A stretch of DNA of 64,000 nt from Sulfolobales archaeon HS-7 (GCA_019704295.1 AP024596.1:682001-746000), one strand, 5' to 3'; positions 39,469 to 49,469 are shown, numbered from the stretch's first letter. The notes: generated by a model from the sequence alone, not told the origin. A program made the numbers and translations.

Positions 39469-40887
39469 TCAGGAAATTTCTCTCAGTTTGCTTTGTATCA
39501 ATTCGTACACCTGTTTTGGATTAGCTCTCTTCTTAACTTCCTTCATAACCATTCCCACTAAGAAGTCGACGACTTTTGGGTCTTGTTTTGCCTTCCGTAC
39601 GACTTCTATATTTTTAGATATAACTGAATTGATCACATTCTCTAATGCAGTCACGTCCGTAATTATAAGCAAGTTATTCTGAATAACATATTGTTCTGGA
39701 TCAATACCATCAATTATTTTAGGTATAAGATCCTTCATCGTCTTTACACTGATCGAACCGTTATCTTCCATTGCCAAGACTTTAATGAGGTGTTCAGTTG
39801 ATAATTTGCTATTCTTTAATTCAATTTCTCTCTCGTTAAGTCTTCTTTGGACTTCATTTATGATAACGTTAGCTAATCGCTTATATTGCTTATATTCCTT
39901 AGCTGCTTCTTCAAAGAAATCAGCCAGTTGTTTCTGATATACCAGAACTTGAGCCTGGTATTCGTCTAATCCATATTGCTTTATTAATCTATCAATTCTA
40001 CTCTCTGGCAATTCTGGCATGGATTTGATTATTTTATCTATAGTCTCGTGTGGGATATAATAAGGAGGCAGATCTGGATCTGGAAAATATCTGTAATCCT
40101 CCTCGGTTTCTTTGCTCCTTAAAGGTACAGTTACTTTTCTAATCGAATCCCAGTGTCTCGTCTCTCTTCTTATCTTTACTCCACTTCTTAAAGCAGCGTT
40201 TTGACGCGCTATCTCATAGGCTATAGCCGCCTCTGCGTCTTTTGGGGACCCAACGTTCTTAACTTCCACCCTTTCTCCACCTTCAACAGAAACATTACAA
40301 TCTGCTCTCATTGCACCTTCTAGTTCGAAATTAGTTACATCCAAGTGTTCTAAGATACTTCGTAATACTTCCATAAATTGCCTAGCCTCCTTAGGATTTT
40401 CTAAATCTGGTTCGGTTACAATTTCCAATAGACCTATACCAGACCTATTATAATCGAGAAGGGTATATTTACTTGTTAAAATGGAACCTGTTGGATAAAT
40501 TGATTTTGCGGGATCCTCTTCAATGTTTATTCTTCGTATTCTAATCTTCTTTCCGTTAATTTCAATCCATCCATTGTACGCAATAGCTGTACTTCCAGGT
40601 CCGTCATACTGTGTAATTTGATAGTTTTTTGACATATCAGGATAAAAATAATGTTTTCTAGAGAAGGAAAGAATATGAGAAATTTCCATGTGGAGGGCTG
40701 TGGCCACCATTACAGCCATTGTTAATGCCCTTTCGTTTACCACGGGCAATGCCCCGGGCAAGCCTAAGCACACAGGACATACATTAGTATTTGGCTCTTT
40801 ATCTTCATAATTTGAAGAACAAGAACAAAACAGTTTAGTATTGAGTGTATTTAAGTGGACGTGAACCTCTAAACCGATCTTTACCAT
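39469..40887 (-). CDS. gatB: Aspartyl/glutamyl-tRNA amidotransferase subunit B
   Basis: 472 residues beginning VKIGLEVHVHLNT, with the zinc-site cysteines (LFCSCSSNY...NVCPVCLGLPGALPV), SFSRKHYFYPDMSKNYQITQ and a C-terminal YqeY/tail domain (LVGMVMKEVKKRANPKQV). It transfers ammonia from GatA to activate Asp- or Glu-tRNA, making Asn-tRNA or Gln-tRNA. No gatA or gatC lies nearby, as is common in archaea. Confidence 0.95.
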   Translation of the reverse strand: MVKIGLEVHVHLNTLNTKLFCSCSSNYEDKEPNTNVCPVCLGLPGALPVVNERALTMAVMVATALHMEISHILSFSRKHYFYPDMSKNYQITQYDGPGSTAIAYNGWIEINGKKIRIRRINIEEDPAKSIYPTGSILTSKYTLLDYNRSGIGLLEIVTEPDLENPKEARQFMEVLRSILEHLDVTNFELEGAMRADCNVSVEGGERVEVKNVGSPKDAEAAIAYEIARQNAALRSGVKIRRETRHWDSIRKVTVPLRSKETEEDYRYFPDPDLPPYYIPHETIDKIIKSMPELPESRIDRLIKQYGLDEYQAQVLVYQKQLADFFEEAAKEYKQYKRLANVIINEVQRRLNEREIELKNSKLSTEHLIKVLAMEDNGSISVKTMKDLIPKIIDGIDPEQYVIQNNLLIITDVTALENVINSVISKNIEVVRKAKQDPKVVDFLVGMVMKEVKKRANPKQVYELIQSKLREIS

Positions 40888-41227
40888 TTTGATTAGCTTA
40901 TCAATCCGGATTATTTAACCTGATCCACATGCTTCGGATTTCTATACTTTTAGGTAAAATGTATTCTTCCTCACAGAGACTTCTGGCATGACACCTTACT
41001 TAGGATGAGGAGATTCTTAATTAATTCCTAAGAACTAACCGAAGATTGTCTATTCTAGCAAGATCGTTATAATAAGTGTTCAATATTAGTTGCATAAAAT
41101 TCAGGAAAGAATGATATAGCTATAGCTAAGGTTTAACGAATCCATGTGAAATATTTTCATTTATGGGCATGACAGCATCACTTAACTATGTCCTACTTCT
41201 TAAGATAACATTAATCAACTCGTGATA

Positions 41228-41350
41228 ACGTCTAGTGGCTAATTAACGCGAAATAACTAGATAAAGTAAAAATTATAAAATATGTGAAGTGAGGATTAAA
41301 TTCGATTAATTATATGTTAGCTAACGATATGAAACCAGTCTATTAGCTGT
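41228..41350 (+). repeat. R2 dispersed noncoding repeat, copy C
   Basis: Shares aaagtaaaaattataaaata, aggattaaattcgattaatt and cagtctattagctgtag with copy A; also taacgtctag before them. Confidence 0.55.
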
Positions 41351-41418
41351 AGCAACATTTACAATGTTAAGAATTTGCAAGGACATAAATAGTTTGATTG
41401 AGATCTCTTTGCTAAAGC

Positions 41419-41427
41419 TATTTAAAT
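41419..41427 (+). promoter_or_regulatory. TATA box of the double-HTH Lrp-type gene
   Basis: The sequence tatttaaat is 24-32 nt before the ATG at 41451, predicting a leaderless transcript. Confidence 0.55.
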
Positions 41428-41450
41428 CTTAAGATTATTTTTTTCTATAA

Positions 41451-42239
41451 ATGTCTGATGCGATAGATAAGAAAATACTCTTTCATCTACTCAGGGACGG
41501 CAGGGCTTCTCAGAGAGCAATAGCGGTTAAATTGGCGTTAGCTCCTCCTGTAATAAACTATAGATATACTAAACTTAGAGAAAATAATATAATAAAAGGA
41601 TTTTCATTGAAAATAAATCCTAACATACAAGGTAAGTATTATGGTTATATTGCCCTAAAAAATTCTATTGAGTTTGTCGATAATTACGCTTTCTCAGTTA
41701 AGTGTTTGGAAGAAACTAACGTATACGAGATTATTGCAGACTCCTTAGATGATCTGAAAGTAAAAATCAGTTCAGTGACGGAAAAATTTGGGGAGCCCAT
41801 AATGACGTACATTCCCAGACAGGAACTACGACATTTATCAAAATTCGACACGGAAATTATATATATATTAAAAGAACAACCAAGAATACAGGTTTCAGAA
41901 ATTGCAGAGAAAATGAAGGTTTCTACTAAAACAGTAAAGAGGCACTTAAACTATTTGGAATCGGAGGGAATGATTAGAGTTTTACCAATTATCGATCTAA
42001 CTCGTGCTGGATTAATAGTGTTTGCTCTATTCACCAGGAGAAACGAAAAAATACGGGAGGTATTGGATAGGTGGATGTTTGTCAACATAGCGGACGACAA
42101 TTATGAAATAGTGGTGTGTGCTACCGAGAACATGAATAGTGCGAGTAGGCTTATAAAAGAGGCTAAAAACATAGATAACTCGTCTCAAGTAATGATAGTA
42201 GAAGAGTATGAGGTAAAATCGTTACCTGAAAAGATATAA
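41451..42239 (+). CDS. Lrp/AsnC-type regulator with two winged helices
   Basis: The 262-residue protein has one AsnC-type helix-turn-helix at residues 5-50 (DKKILFHLLRDGRASQRAIAVKLALAPPVINYRYTKL) and a second at about 130-175 (DTEIIYILKEQPRIQVSEIAEKMKVSTKTVKRHLNYLESEGMI), each followed by a short alpha/beta part. It differs from normal Lrp proteins, which have one HTH and one RAM domain. It is monocistronic with its own promoter. The target and ligand are unknown. Confidence 0.82.
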   Translation: MSDAIDKKILFHLLRDGRASQRAIAVKLALAPPVINYRYTKLRENNIIKGFSLKINPNIQGKYYGYIALKNSIEFVDNYAFSVKCLEETNVYEIIADSLDDLKVKISSVTEKFGEPIMTYIPRQELRHLSKFDTEIIYILKEQPRIQVSEIAEKMKVSTKTVKRHLNYLESEGMIRVLPIIDLTRAGLIVFALFTRRNEKIREVLDRWMFVNIADDNYEIVVCATENMNSASRLIKEAKNIDNSSQVMIVEEYEVKSLPEKI

Positions 42240-42299
42240 AATAAAATTATTATTACGAAGATATTTTATATTCAATAAAGTTAAGCGGATCACATCCCC

Positions 42300-42440
42300 T
42301 TTCCAGATTCGCTTTGTTTTAAGAATTGTAACAAATTCGGTTCAGTACTTTCACCTAACTAGTGGGGGATTTACGCTCAATAATTTACTTCATTTCATCC
42401 GTCCTCCTGACAAATTATAATTGGCAAAAGAACCCTGAAT
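42300..42440 (+). repeat. R3 dispersed noncoding repeat, copy C
   Basis: Shares gattcgctttgttttaaga, ggatttacgctcaataattt and ggcaaaagaaccctgaatc with the R3 segments near 19255 and 55500. Confidence 0.5.
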
Positions 42441-42466
42441 CGGCAGTATAATTATACTTAATACTA

Positions 42467-42922
42467 TTATATCTCCCCCTTCAAGATAAGTCTCGCTTTC
42501 TTAATTGTTCCTGTGGTTCTCCGTGGTATTAATATTACGCTCTGATTATTTATTTGCCTAACTCTCTGCATAGCCACAATCACAGACGCATGAAATTCCC
42601 TCTTACTTAAGACTATACCTCCCCAGATCTTATCATCGAGAAAAACAACTTTGGGATCGGCAAGGCTTAATCCTATTTCACCAACTATTTCCTTTAGCGA
42701 ATTCCTTATAGCTTTTTCAAGTTCGTCTTTTGATGGAAACCTTTGCGACTCGATAAGAAATACAATATATCGTTTCTTCCTGTATCTTGTAGTTTTCCAC
42801 CGCCTGTTCCCTACCCTTTTAACTGTATTATATTTATATTTAATCATTAATAATATAGTAAGTATAGATAGCCAGCCTGTCTCCACTATCAATAACGGAA
42901 GAACTAACTCCATAGATAGCAT
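42467..42922 (-). CDS. rnp2: RNase P protein component Pop5 (Rnp2)
   Basis: 151 residues. From about residue 50 it matches archaeal Pop5: KRYIVFLIESQRFPSKDELEKAIRNSLKEIVGEIGLSLADPKVVFLDDKIWGGIVLSKREFHASVIVAM. Pop5 pairs with Rpp30 and supports the catalytic core of RNase P RNA, which is encoded in this window at 62.0 kb. The N-terminal about 26 residues are strongly hydrophobic (LVLPLLIVETGWLSILTILLMI), unlike a soluble RNA-binding protein; a start at the internal Met27 would remove them. Confidence 0.85.
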   Translation of the reverse strand: MLSMELVLPLLIVETGWLSILTILLMIKYKYNTVKRVGNRRWKTTRYRKKRYIVFLIESQRFPSKDELEKAIRNSLKEIVGEIGLSLADPKVVFLDDKIWGGIVLSKREFHASVIVAMQRVRQINNQSVILIPRRTTGTIKKARLILKGEI

Positions 42923-43017
42923 TAAAAACTACGCGCTTGTTTATAACTATTAAGTGATGATGCCATCCCAGACTGAGTATATGATGTGCTCGCGACGAAC
43001 TGAATATACAGGAGGGA

Positions 43018-43737
43018 GTGAAAACGCTTTCAGTGAACAATAAGGAGTCTGAATTAAGACTTAGAATAATGATCCTAGACGTGCTTAAAGACCTTAAAAA
43101 AACGATGACGTATAAGGAAATGTCTGGACTGTTAAATATTCAGGACACATTGCTTTGCAGGTATGTTAACGGAAATACGATACCAAGCGAGGCGCAATGT
43201 AGAGATATATTGAATAAACTAGAAAGGAATAGTATATTAAGGGAAGTTTTAAGGAGCCAAATAAAGATGTATGGGGATGGATTTGTAGATACAAGTAGAG
43301 TGCTTCAGTATCCGTCATTACTTAGACTAGTAATTGAGATTTTCATCAGAAGGAATATAACATATAGTATAGACAGGATTGTTACACCTGCAGTAAATGG
43401 CATTCCATTTGCCACCATAGTATCACAAATTCTTAATAAACCTCTTGTAATTGCGAAAAAATATAAGGACTCCATATACTTTGAGTATTACGAAGAAAGT
43501 ATAAGGGAAAGTAGCGCACAGGTATCCAATCTTTACATAAGAAAAGACCTGATAAACAGGGGAGATAAGATACTTATTGTAGATGACGTTATAAGAAGCG
43601 GAAGAACGGTGGATCACTTAGTAAGGCTTCTGATAAGATCTGGAGGAATGCCTAAGTTAGTAATTGCGGTTGTAGGGAATACGACTAGAAGAGCTACATA
43701 CAACGGAGTTGAAATTAAAACGATAATAAACGTCTAA
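43018..43737 (+). CDS. PRTase-type transcriptional regulator (GfcR-like)
   Basis: The 239-residue protein has an N-terminal helical DNA-binding part (MTYKEMSGLLNIQDTLLCRYVNGNTIPSEAQCRDILNKL) and a C-terminal type I phosphoribosyltransferase domain with the PRPP loop KILIVDDVIRSGRT near residue 190. Archaeal GfcR-type regulators have this layout. It starts with GTG after aggaggg. It heads a run with the MBL-like, Cys-rich and ArfC genes and may regulate them in response to PRPP or a nucleotide. Confidence 0.8.
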   Translation: MKTLSVNNKESELRLRIMILDVLKDLKKTMTYKEMSGLLNIQDTLLCRYVNGNTIPSEAQCRDILNKLERNSILREVLRSQIKMYGDGFVDTSRVLQYPSLLRLVIEIFIRRNITYSIDRIVTPAVNGIPFATIVSQILNKPLVIAKKYKDSIYFEYYEESIRESSAQVSNLYIRKDLINRGDKILIVDDVIRSGRTVDHLVRLLIRSGGMPKLVIAVVGNTTRRATYNGVEIKTIINV

Positions 43738-43778
43738 AGTTAGAGGGAGACGCTTCCAACATGAAAAGGTGAAAGTAA

Positions 43779-44279
43779 GTGAGAATATACGATAGGGTCT
43801 ATATAATAGAGGGAGAGAGTTTTGGGGGAGGTACATATAATTCGTATCTATTCAATGAAGGCTATTGGTTTCTTGTCAATGGAGGCCTGATAACAAGTAC
43901 AAATCTCATGATCAATAATATCTTAGAAATTACTAAAGGACATCCATTAAGGTATATTATAATAACCTCTTGTATCAGAGAACTAGCGGAAAACGTTAAG
44001 GAATTATATATGGTATTTAACCCTGATATTATCGCTGGATATCCAGATTCGGTAAGGCTAAGGAGGGGTGAGTGTGGAAACTCTCCAGTAGAAATAGCAA
44101 TAGAAGTTAGGAACGAGATACGAATAGGGAAGATACGAATAGTAAGAAGTAAATCTCCTACCTCAGGATCAATAATAATTGAAAGTGAAGGCGGGATTTT
44201 CTCAGGTTTAACCAAAGTATCACCGCTTTACCAAAAGAGTTATTTGTTCTCGTCCACAGAATATATACGATATGGATAA
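43779..44279 (+). CDS. Degenerate metallo-beta-lactamase-fold protein
   Basis: 166 residues. The start GGGTYNSYLFNEGYWFLVNGGL resembles the first strands of the MBL fold (SNSYLI..ILIDTG), but where HxHxDH should follow, the sequence is IIITSCIRELAENVKEL, so the metal ligands are missing. The later strands (GYPDSVRLRRGECGNS, SGSIIIESEGGIFSGL) also lack the expected His and Asp. It is probably a non-catalytic fold member. The ATG after next overlaps its stop. Confidence 0.6.
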   Translation: MRIYDRVYIIEGESFGGGTYNSYLFNEGYWFLVNGGLITSTNLMINNILEITKGHPLRYIIITSCIRELAENVKELYMVFNPDIIAGYPDSVRLRRGECGNSPVEIAIEVRNEIRIGKIRIVRSKSPTSGSIIIESEGGIFSGLTKVSPLYQKSYLFSSTEYIRYG

Positions 44280-44488
44280 TGTTAGCCTTCGATGATATGT
44301 GTGACAGTTGTGGGAAATACACATTAGTAAAGCTATGCGATGTTAAGAAAATTAATGTCTGCACGCTCTGTTGCTTGTCTTGTTCTTATAGAAATAAGTG
44401 TAACTCAATAGTATGGTTTAGATCATTAAGAGAGAACATTATTCCAAGAAAGCAAGAAATAACCCTAGACAGGTTTATAAAGGAATGA
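44279..44488 (+). CDS. Small cysteine-rich protein, probable zinc binder
   Basis: 69 residues with the pattern MCDSCGKYTLVKLCDVKKINVCTLCCLSCSYRNKC, nine cysteines in about 33 residues, enough for two zinc sites or an Fe-S cluster. No family is recognised. It overlaps the MBL-like gene by 1 nt and arfC by 4 nt, so translation is coupled. Confidence 0.65.
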   Translation: MLAFDDMCDSCGKYTLVKLCDVKKINVCTLCCLSCSYRNKCNSIVWFRSLRENIIPRKQEITLDRFIKE

Positions 44489-45114
44489 GACCATACGTTA
44501 TAATTTTCTCAACGATCACGCTTGATGGCCGCCTTGCTTCTAAGACTGGGTTTAGTGAACTTAGTTGCAAATGGGATAAAATGAGACAAAATAAACTGAG
44601 GGCTGAGGTAGATGCTATAGTAATAGGTGCAAATACTGTGAGGATAGATAATCCCTCACTAAAAGTAAAATGGTTTACCAACAACTCCCCCATCAGAGTG
44701 ATTGTATCGAGTAGCTTAAAACTAGACCCGAGCTTAAGGATATTTCAAATTCCCCCTAAGACAGTAGTGTACACCTCTATATCTCATGATACATCTGCTG
44801 AGAAAGAACTATCAGAGAGAGGCGTCGACGTAATAGTGATGGACGGAGTATGCAATATTATTACAGATCTATATGAAAGGTATGGGGTTAGAAGGGTTAT
44901 GATAGAAGGAGGAGGGAGATTGAACTGGAGTGTTATAAAGGAAGGTTGCGTTGACGAAATCCGTGTTACGATCAGTAATAAAATCTTTGGAAGAGGGGTG
45001 AGCTTTGCGGAGGGAGAGGGATTCGAGCGAGATGAATTTAATCGTTTCGAAATAGCTTCGTTCAAAAAGTGTGAGTGTGAAAAAGAAATTCATTTGATTT
45101 TTAAAAAAACTTAG
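44485..45114 (+). CDS. arfC: Diaminohydroxy-ribosylaminopyrimidine phosphate reductase (RibD C-terminal type, ArfC)
   Basis: 209 residues: [43 protein letters not shown] and the NADPH-binding [35 protein letters not shown]. It reduces the ribosyl side chain in archaeal riboflavin synthesis. It ends the operon with the PRTase regulator, MBL-like and Cys-rich genes; the convergent tes gene overlaps it by 4 nt. Confidence 0.9.
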   Translation: MRPYVIIFSTITLDGRLASKTGFSELSCKWDKMRQNKLRAEVDAIVIGANTVRIDNPSLKVKWFTNNSPIRVIVSSSLKLDPSLRIFQIPPKTVVYTSISHDTSAEKELSERGVDVIVMDGVCNIITDLYERYGVRRVMIEGGGRLNWSVIKEGCVDEIRVTISNKIFGRGVSFAEGEGFERDEFNRFEIASFKKCECEKEIHLIFKKT

Positions 45115-46895
45115 ATGAATGTGGAGTAGGTCTTCCTATAAAGTTCCGATGATTCAAGTCTAGTAGCATTCCTTTTATATTTCATGGCATCTCCAATTGC
45201 ATTTGGACCGAACTTTTCGGACCATTTTTCTACCGGTATCTGATAGTCCTTCAGTATTTTATCCCTATAGAGATCGTTTAATACGTTATATGTGCAGAAT
45301 GGAATTACTCTGCCGTCAGGGGATAGATAATGTATATCACACCTCATCACTCTCTCAACATCGTAATTGTATAAGTCCATGAAGTGCATATTTCCCAAAA
45401 ATAGGGTCCGATAATGCCATTGACCTAAAACGTCATAATTGTGGTTTACTATTATGTTATACAGCATTTTCCAGACGTCAAAGTCCTTTGGCCCTTTCTC
45501 TTGATCAATAAACTTCCTTATATTGTATAGGAGTTTCATCCCTACCCAATACTTATTCTTACCCTCAAACAGCTCCTCGGTTTTCTCCTTGAAGTACTCC
45601 AATAGCCCCTCTAGATCAATAAATCTTGATAACGGGATATAGTGTGGTTCATCGTTTTCCCATTCAACGAAAACATAGGAGCCTGATCCACATACGGGAT
45701 GATTAGCCATTTCAAATTGCGGTTTACCAGTTAAGGCCTCAATTATTCTAGTAAATACGACAGACGTTCCTATCGGATACCAGCTATCTTTAGTTATCTC
45801 TCCGTTAGTTTGTTCCTCAATATTCTTTATTATCTCAGGTATAGTAATTCTAAATTTAGCCCTCATGTTCCTTTTCATCATACCTGTTAAACTTACAGGT
45901 TGGAAGTTTACTGCCCTTACTATATCCATGTTCTGAGCAGCGAATTTAACTATGTTTCCTAAATCATCATCATTAACGGTCTTTATCACTGTTGGTACTA
46001 AAACAACGCTAGACATACCAGCCCTTCTGAATACCTCGAACGTATACGGTACTTCCCAGTGATTTTTAGGATTTGTTTTCCTTGTAGTTCCGTCATAACT
46101 CATATATACTGTGTTGACTCCGGCCTCACGGAGCTCCCTTGCGAACCTTACCGCTTTTTCTGGATCCTCGATATACATCTTTGCAAATGTTCCGCCCCAA
46201 CTATTCAGTTGTATGTGCTTTACTCCCTTATCCCTTAATAATTTGATTACCTTTATTATATCCTCCCTAAGAGTTGGTTCGCCTCCAGTGACCTGAATTA
46301 CCATGGTAGGTTCTCTTAACTTAAACTGGTCAATCATATACCCGATCTGCTCTAATGTAGGTTCAAACACGTATCCAGCCTTCTCCGCATAGAAGAAACA
46401 GTACCAGCATGAGAGATCACATCTATTTGTAATGACAAGGTTCACGAGAGCTGTATGCTGATGATGCATGGGGCATAGGCCACAGTTAAAGGGACACGGC
46501 GATTTTAAGTCTACATAGGGGATCTTCGGTCCTCTTCCCTCATATTCCCAGTAATCGAACTTGTAATACATTCCTACATCTCCATAGTAGAGATCCTCAA
46601 ATTCTCCATGATCAGGACAGATTTTCCTTATATAGAGCCTTTCATCTTTCTCGAATATAGCCGCAGGAAGGAGTCTATAACAAGCTGGACAGAGGGATTC
46701 CGTTACCCTTACAAGTTTTTCGCTATCTGAAAGCTTAGGTAGTGGTCCACCTACTTTAATTTCCTTATCCCCAAATATTACTTTTCCATCTTCATATCTT
46801 GAAGGTGCAGGTAACAGCCTAAATTTCTCTTCCGTTGTTGTTTGAGCCAATTTGACCTGTTCATATACTAAGCATATCCCTATATTTAAGGACAT
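45111..46895 (-). CDS. tes: Tetraether lipid synthase Tes (radical SAM)
   Basis: The 594-residue radical SAM protein has the SAM cluster CDLSCWYC (Cys159, 163, 166) in [16 protein letters not shown]. It has further cysteine sites, CPAC (69/72), Cys93, CPFNCGLC (134/138/141), and a C-terminal CGS/MRCD...FCTY region, matching the multi-cluster GDGT/MAS-Tes family described in methanogens and Sulfolobus. Tes joins the phytanyl tails of two archaeol lipids to form membrane-spanning tetraethers. The neighbouring thiL is likely a separate unit. Confidence 0.88.
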   Translation of the reverse strand: MSLNIGICLVYEQVKLAQTTTEEKFRLLPAPSRYEDGKVIFGDKEIKVGGPLPKLSDSEKLVRVTESLCPACYRLLPAAIFEKDERLYIRKICPDHGEFEDLYYGDVGMYYKFDYWEYEGRGPKIPYVDLKSPCPFNCGLCPMHHQHTALVNLVITNRCDLSCWYCFFYAEKAGYVFEPTLEQIGYMIDQFKLREPTMVIQVTGGEPTLREDIIKVIKLLRDKGVKHIQLNSWGGTFAKMYIEDPEKAVRFARELREAGVNTVYMSYDGTTRKTNPKNHWEVPYTFEVFRRAGMSSVVLVPTVIKTVNDDDLGNIVKFAAQNMDIVRAVNFQPVSLTGMMKRNMRAKFRITIPEIIKNIEEQTNGEITKDSWYPIGTSVVFTRIIEALTGKPQFEMANHPVCGSGSYVFVEWENDEPHYIPLSRFIDLEGLLEYFKEKTEELFEGKNKYWVGMKLLYNIRKFIDQEKGPKDFDVWKMLYNIIVNHNYDVLGQWHYRTLFLGNMHFMDLYNYDVERVMRCDIHYLSPDGRVIPFCTYNVLNDLYRDKILKDYQIPVEKWSEKFGPNAIGDAMKYKRNATRLESSELYRKTYSTFI

Positions 46896-46945
46896 TCTCC
46901 CAAGTACTATAATTTAGGTCAACTGTTAATTATAGAGTAGTGAAT

Positions 46946-47881
46946 TTAATAAAATCCCTTAAAGTTATCCCATCCATGAATTTCAATTTCACGATTTCCA
47001 TATATTATAACTGGACTGGCCATAACACTACCAATTACTACCGGATTCATACCTAGGAATCTCATGTATTCTATGATGTTATTTGCGTGGTAGGGGTTAA
47101 TAAATAACAAAGCTTGAAACTCCTCTCCGGAGAACTTAAGAATTTCATCCTCTGTTATTCCTATCTCGTGTGATAAAGTAAGTACGCGCCTATTATAAGG
47201 TAAATTGATTATATTAGCTCCTAACCCATTTGCGAGGAGCACATTAGCTAATGAAATAAGCAATCCATCGCTTATGTCCGTCGACGATGAAATTTTCTCA
47301 CAATAATTAGCGAACACTTTATTTATCTCTTTAGGGAATACCGGATGTTTTACATATAATGATGAAAGTTTGGAGAAAGTGAAATCGGGTATATTCCTGA
47401 AAAAGGATAAAAATACCTCTGTAGTATATCCGATCTCGTTTGATATAATTATCATATCACCGGGTCTTATCTCACTGAGCTCCTTGTAACAAATATTCTC
47501 ACCAACTACTGCAATATCTACCCAACCATCTCCCGAGGAACCATTAATATCTCCTCCAACATACTTGCTGCCGTAAAACTTGCTAGCGTCATTTATTCCT
47601 TCAACTAGTTTCAACACATCCTCTACAGTACCTTGATTTATACCAAACGATCCCAGCAAATATCTAGGAGATCCCCCTCGAGAGAAAATGTCACTAACTG
47701 CCGCTGTGACTGCCTTCCATCCTATATCGTAGTACGTCATAAAAGGAAATTTGTATTCTAACGAGAAACCATCGATCTTGAATAGCATGTTACCATCAAA
47801 ATAGACGTCGTCGTGTTTCAGACTAAGTTGAGATAAAACTTTCTCAATTACCTGCTTTTCGCCAATTTCCTTTAACGACAA
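46946..47881 (-). CDS. thiL: Thiamine-monophosphate kinase ThiL family
   Basis: The 311-residue AIR synthase-like fold has the dinucleotide loop KYVGGDINGSSGDGWVDIAVVGE, an Asp-rich SSSTDISDGLLISLANVL and FSGEEFQALLFINP (corresponding to the GEDYELLF motif). It would phosphorylate thiamine phosphate to the diphosphate. Some deviations (SGEEF, no DALVEG-type N-terminus) leave room for a related ATP-dependent kinase. Confidence 0.78.
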   Translation of the reverse strand: MSLKEIGEKQVIEKVLSQLSLKHDDVYFDGNMLFKIDGFSLEYKFPFMTYYDIGWKAVTAAVSDIFSRGGSPRYLLGSFGINQGTVEDVLKLVEGINDASKFYGSKYVGGDINGSSGDGWVDIAVVGENICYKELSEIRPGDMIIISNEIGYTTEVFLSFFRNIPDFTFSKLSSLYVKHPVFPKEINKVFANYCEKISSSTDISDGLLISLANVLLANGLGANIINLPYNRRVLTLSHEIGITEDEILKFSGEEFQALLFINPYHANNIIEYMRFLGMNPVVIGSVMASPVIIYGNREIEIHGWDNFKGFY

Positions 47882-48333
47882 AGTTGACTCTACTTCATAA
47901 TTAGTTATACCTAGTTCTTAACCTTTTACGTAGTATGATAATCTTCTTGATAATTTAAATAGTAATACAATATTAATAATTTACTCAACGAATTATATGT
48001 AAAGTCCTTTTCCCAACCTTCACTTACCATATCGCAAGGATTATAGGTTTAATCTACAGTTCTTCCTGATATATTCTCTGAGAATTACGTGATAGATTAG
48101 GGTTCCTACCATGCTCTTTGGTTAGACGTGATATTACGAGCAACTAATTAGTCGAATTATTTATATAAAACAATATTAATCAGGTCCGGGTAGTGTGGAC
48201 TTGACTAAGTATCGGTGGTCGACTTCCCTGAGCATGAAGCTTGTCGGTGAGCATCCCTCATTTAAGTTTGGACGAGAACATAAGCCAGTATAATAGGTAA
48301 AAAGTAACCCTGTACATTTTAAGGACATTAACG
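47882..48333. other. Gene-free spacer between ThiL and tRNA-Val
   Basis: Around 48115-48170 there is a weak R2-like match (gttagacgtgatattacg, aactaattagtcgaatt). The GC-richer segment 48185-48260 could fold but I cannot assign it. No protein-coding frame is seen. Confidence 0.4.
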
Positions 48334-48408
48334 TGGGCCCGCTGGGATTTGAACCCAGGGCCTTCGCCGTGTGAGGGCGACGTCCTTACCAGGCTAGACG
48401 ACGGGCCC
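48334..48408 (-). tRNA. tRNA-Val (CAC)
   Basis: Acceptor GGGCCCG/CGGGCCC with A73, D arm GTCTAGCCTGGTAAGGAC, anticodon stem TCGCC/GGCGA with loop CTCACAC (anticodon CAC), and T arm CTGGGTTCAAATCCCAG. There is no intron and CCA is not encoded. It reads GUG. Confidence 0.95.
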
Positions 48409-48500
48409 ATTTAACGTTACTAATAATTCATTCTTACTCTAAAGATCTTTATTAACTTTTTCGGTTAGAGTAGTAGTGAGAGCTTCAGGCTCACTATGAC

Positions 48501-49469
48501 TTACATAACTATTCCCGGTTTTAGATTGTCAAGACTATACAACTTAATATAGTCGTCGGCACCAGCTACTCTAAATACCTTTTCTGCTACCACGTCAATA
48601 ATTTCCTTACTCCTTGCGTGAATCATGCAGTAGCATAAATAGTCCCACGGTTTATTAGATTCTCTTAAGACAACATGGGTTGCTTCTTTGACGTTTTTCG
48701 CAATCCTGTAGCAAGCCTCTTCTAAATCTTTTGCTTTAATTAAAACCATTGCGTTTTCCGTTATGCCTACCTTTTCCCCATTCAGGGTGGCCCCGTAGTC
48801 CTTTATAACCCCCTTTTTCTTAAGTTCGGAAATCATATCTATTATTTCCGTTTCAGTTATACCAAATTTCGATGCTAGATTTATGAAAGGTCTAGGACCC
48901 AAAGGAAGAGGAAGAGAGAGGTATTTCAAAAACTCATTACTTATTCCAAGTTCGTTTGCGGTTGGGATCTCCTCTGGTAAATCTTCATATTCTCCCCAGG
49001 AGACACCTTTAAAAATATCATATTTTACTACCAATTTCAGATTTTTCTTAGAGTAGAGAATGACATAATCATGGGCTTCCGAGGTTTCCATTAACTCCTT
49101 TATCTTATCATCTAACTCCTCTTTACTTTTTGCTTTTATTACAAACCATATATTATACTCTGGATGATCCCTAACGAAGTTATGTGTTATCTCCCTAATT
49201 CCAAGTGCTTTCCTTCTAAACGATTCGATCTTTTCAGGTCCTAACTTGGCTGCGACAAGGGCAGCAGTCATACCTTTTGATCTGTAATTAATGTACATTC
49301 CTACCCTTTTTACTACTTCATGATCTACGTAATACTTTATTCTATTTACAACGTCTTTTTCCGATAGACCTATTTTTTCAGAGATTAAAAGATAAGGCCT
49401 TTCGTGTAGAGGAAAATGATATTGTAATTCCATTAGGAGCTCCTTGTCTTCGACAGTAAAATACAACAT
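48501..49469 (-). CDS. Two-domain Lrp/AsnC-fold protein, probable siroheme decarboxylase (AhbA-AhbB fusion type)
   Basis: About 322 residues from the ATG at 49469, chosen because GAGGT precedes it by 7 nt; a TTG 13 codons upstream lacks such a site. Two homologous halves each have an HTH (YHFPLHERPYLLISEKIGLSEKDVVNRI; LPLGPRPFINLASKFGITETEIIDMI) followed by an AsnC-like ligand domain with YNIWFVIKAKS and WDYLCYCMIHARS. This layout matches siroheme decarboxylase/NirDLGH proteins, which make 12,18-didecarboxysiroheme on the alternative haem route. A regulator role cannot be excluded. Confidence 0.78.
   Translation of the reverse strand: MLYFTVEDKELLMELQYHFPLHERPYLLISEKIGLSEKDVVNRIKYYVDHEVVKRVGMYINYRSKGMTAALVAAKLGPEKIESFRRKALGIREITHNFVRDHPEYNIWFVIKAKSKEELDDKIKELMETSEAHDYVILYSKKNLKLVVKYDIFKGVSWGEYEDLPEEIPTANELGISNEFLKYLSLPLPLGPRPFINLASKFGITETEIIDMISELKKKGVIKDYGATLNGEKVGITENAMVLIKAKDLEEACYRIAKNVKEATHVVLRESNKPWDYLCYCMIHARSKEIIDVVAEKVFRVAGADDYIKLYSLDNLKPGIVM

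Larger units (their letters stand above)
40888..41450. other. Gene-free region with an R2 copy and the Lrp-like promoter
   Basis: No coding frame is seen. R2 copy C occupies about 41228-41350. The TATA element tatttaaat at 41419-41427, centred 28 nt before the next ATG, ends the gap. Confidence 0.55.
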
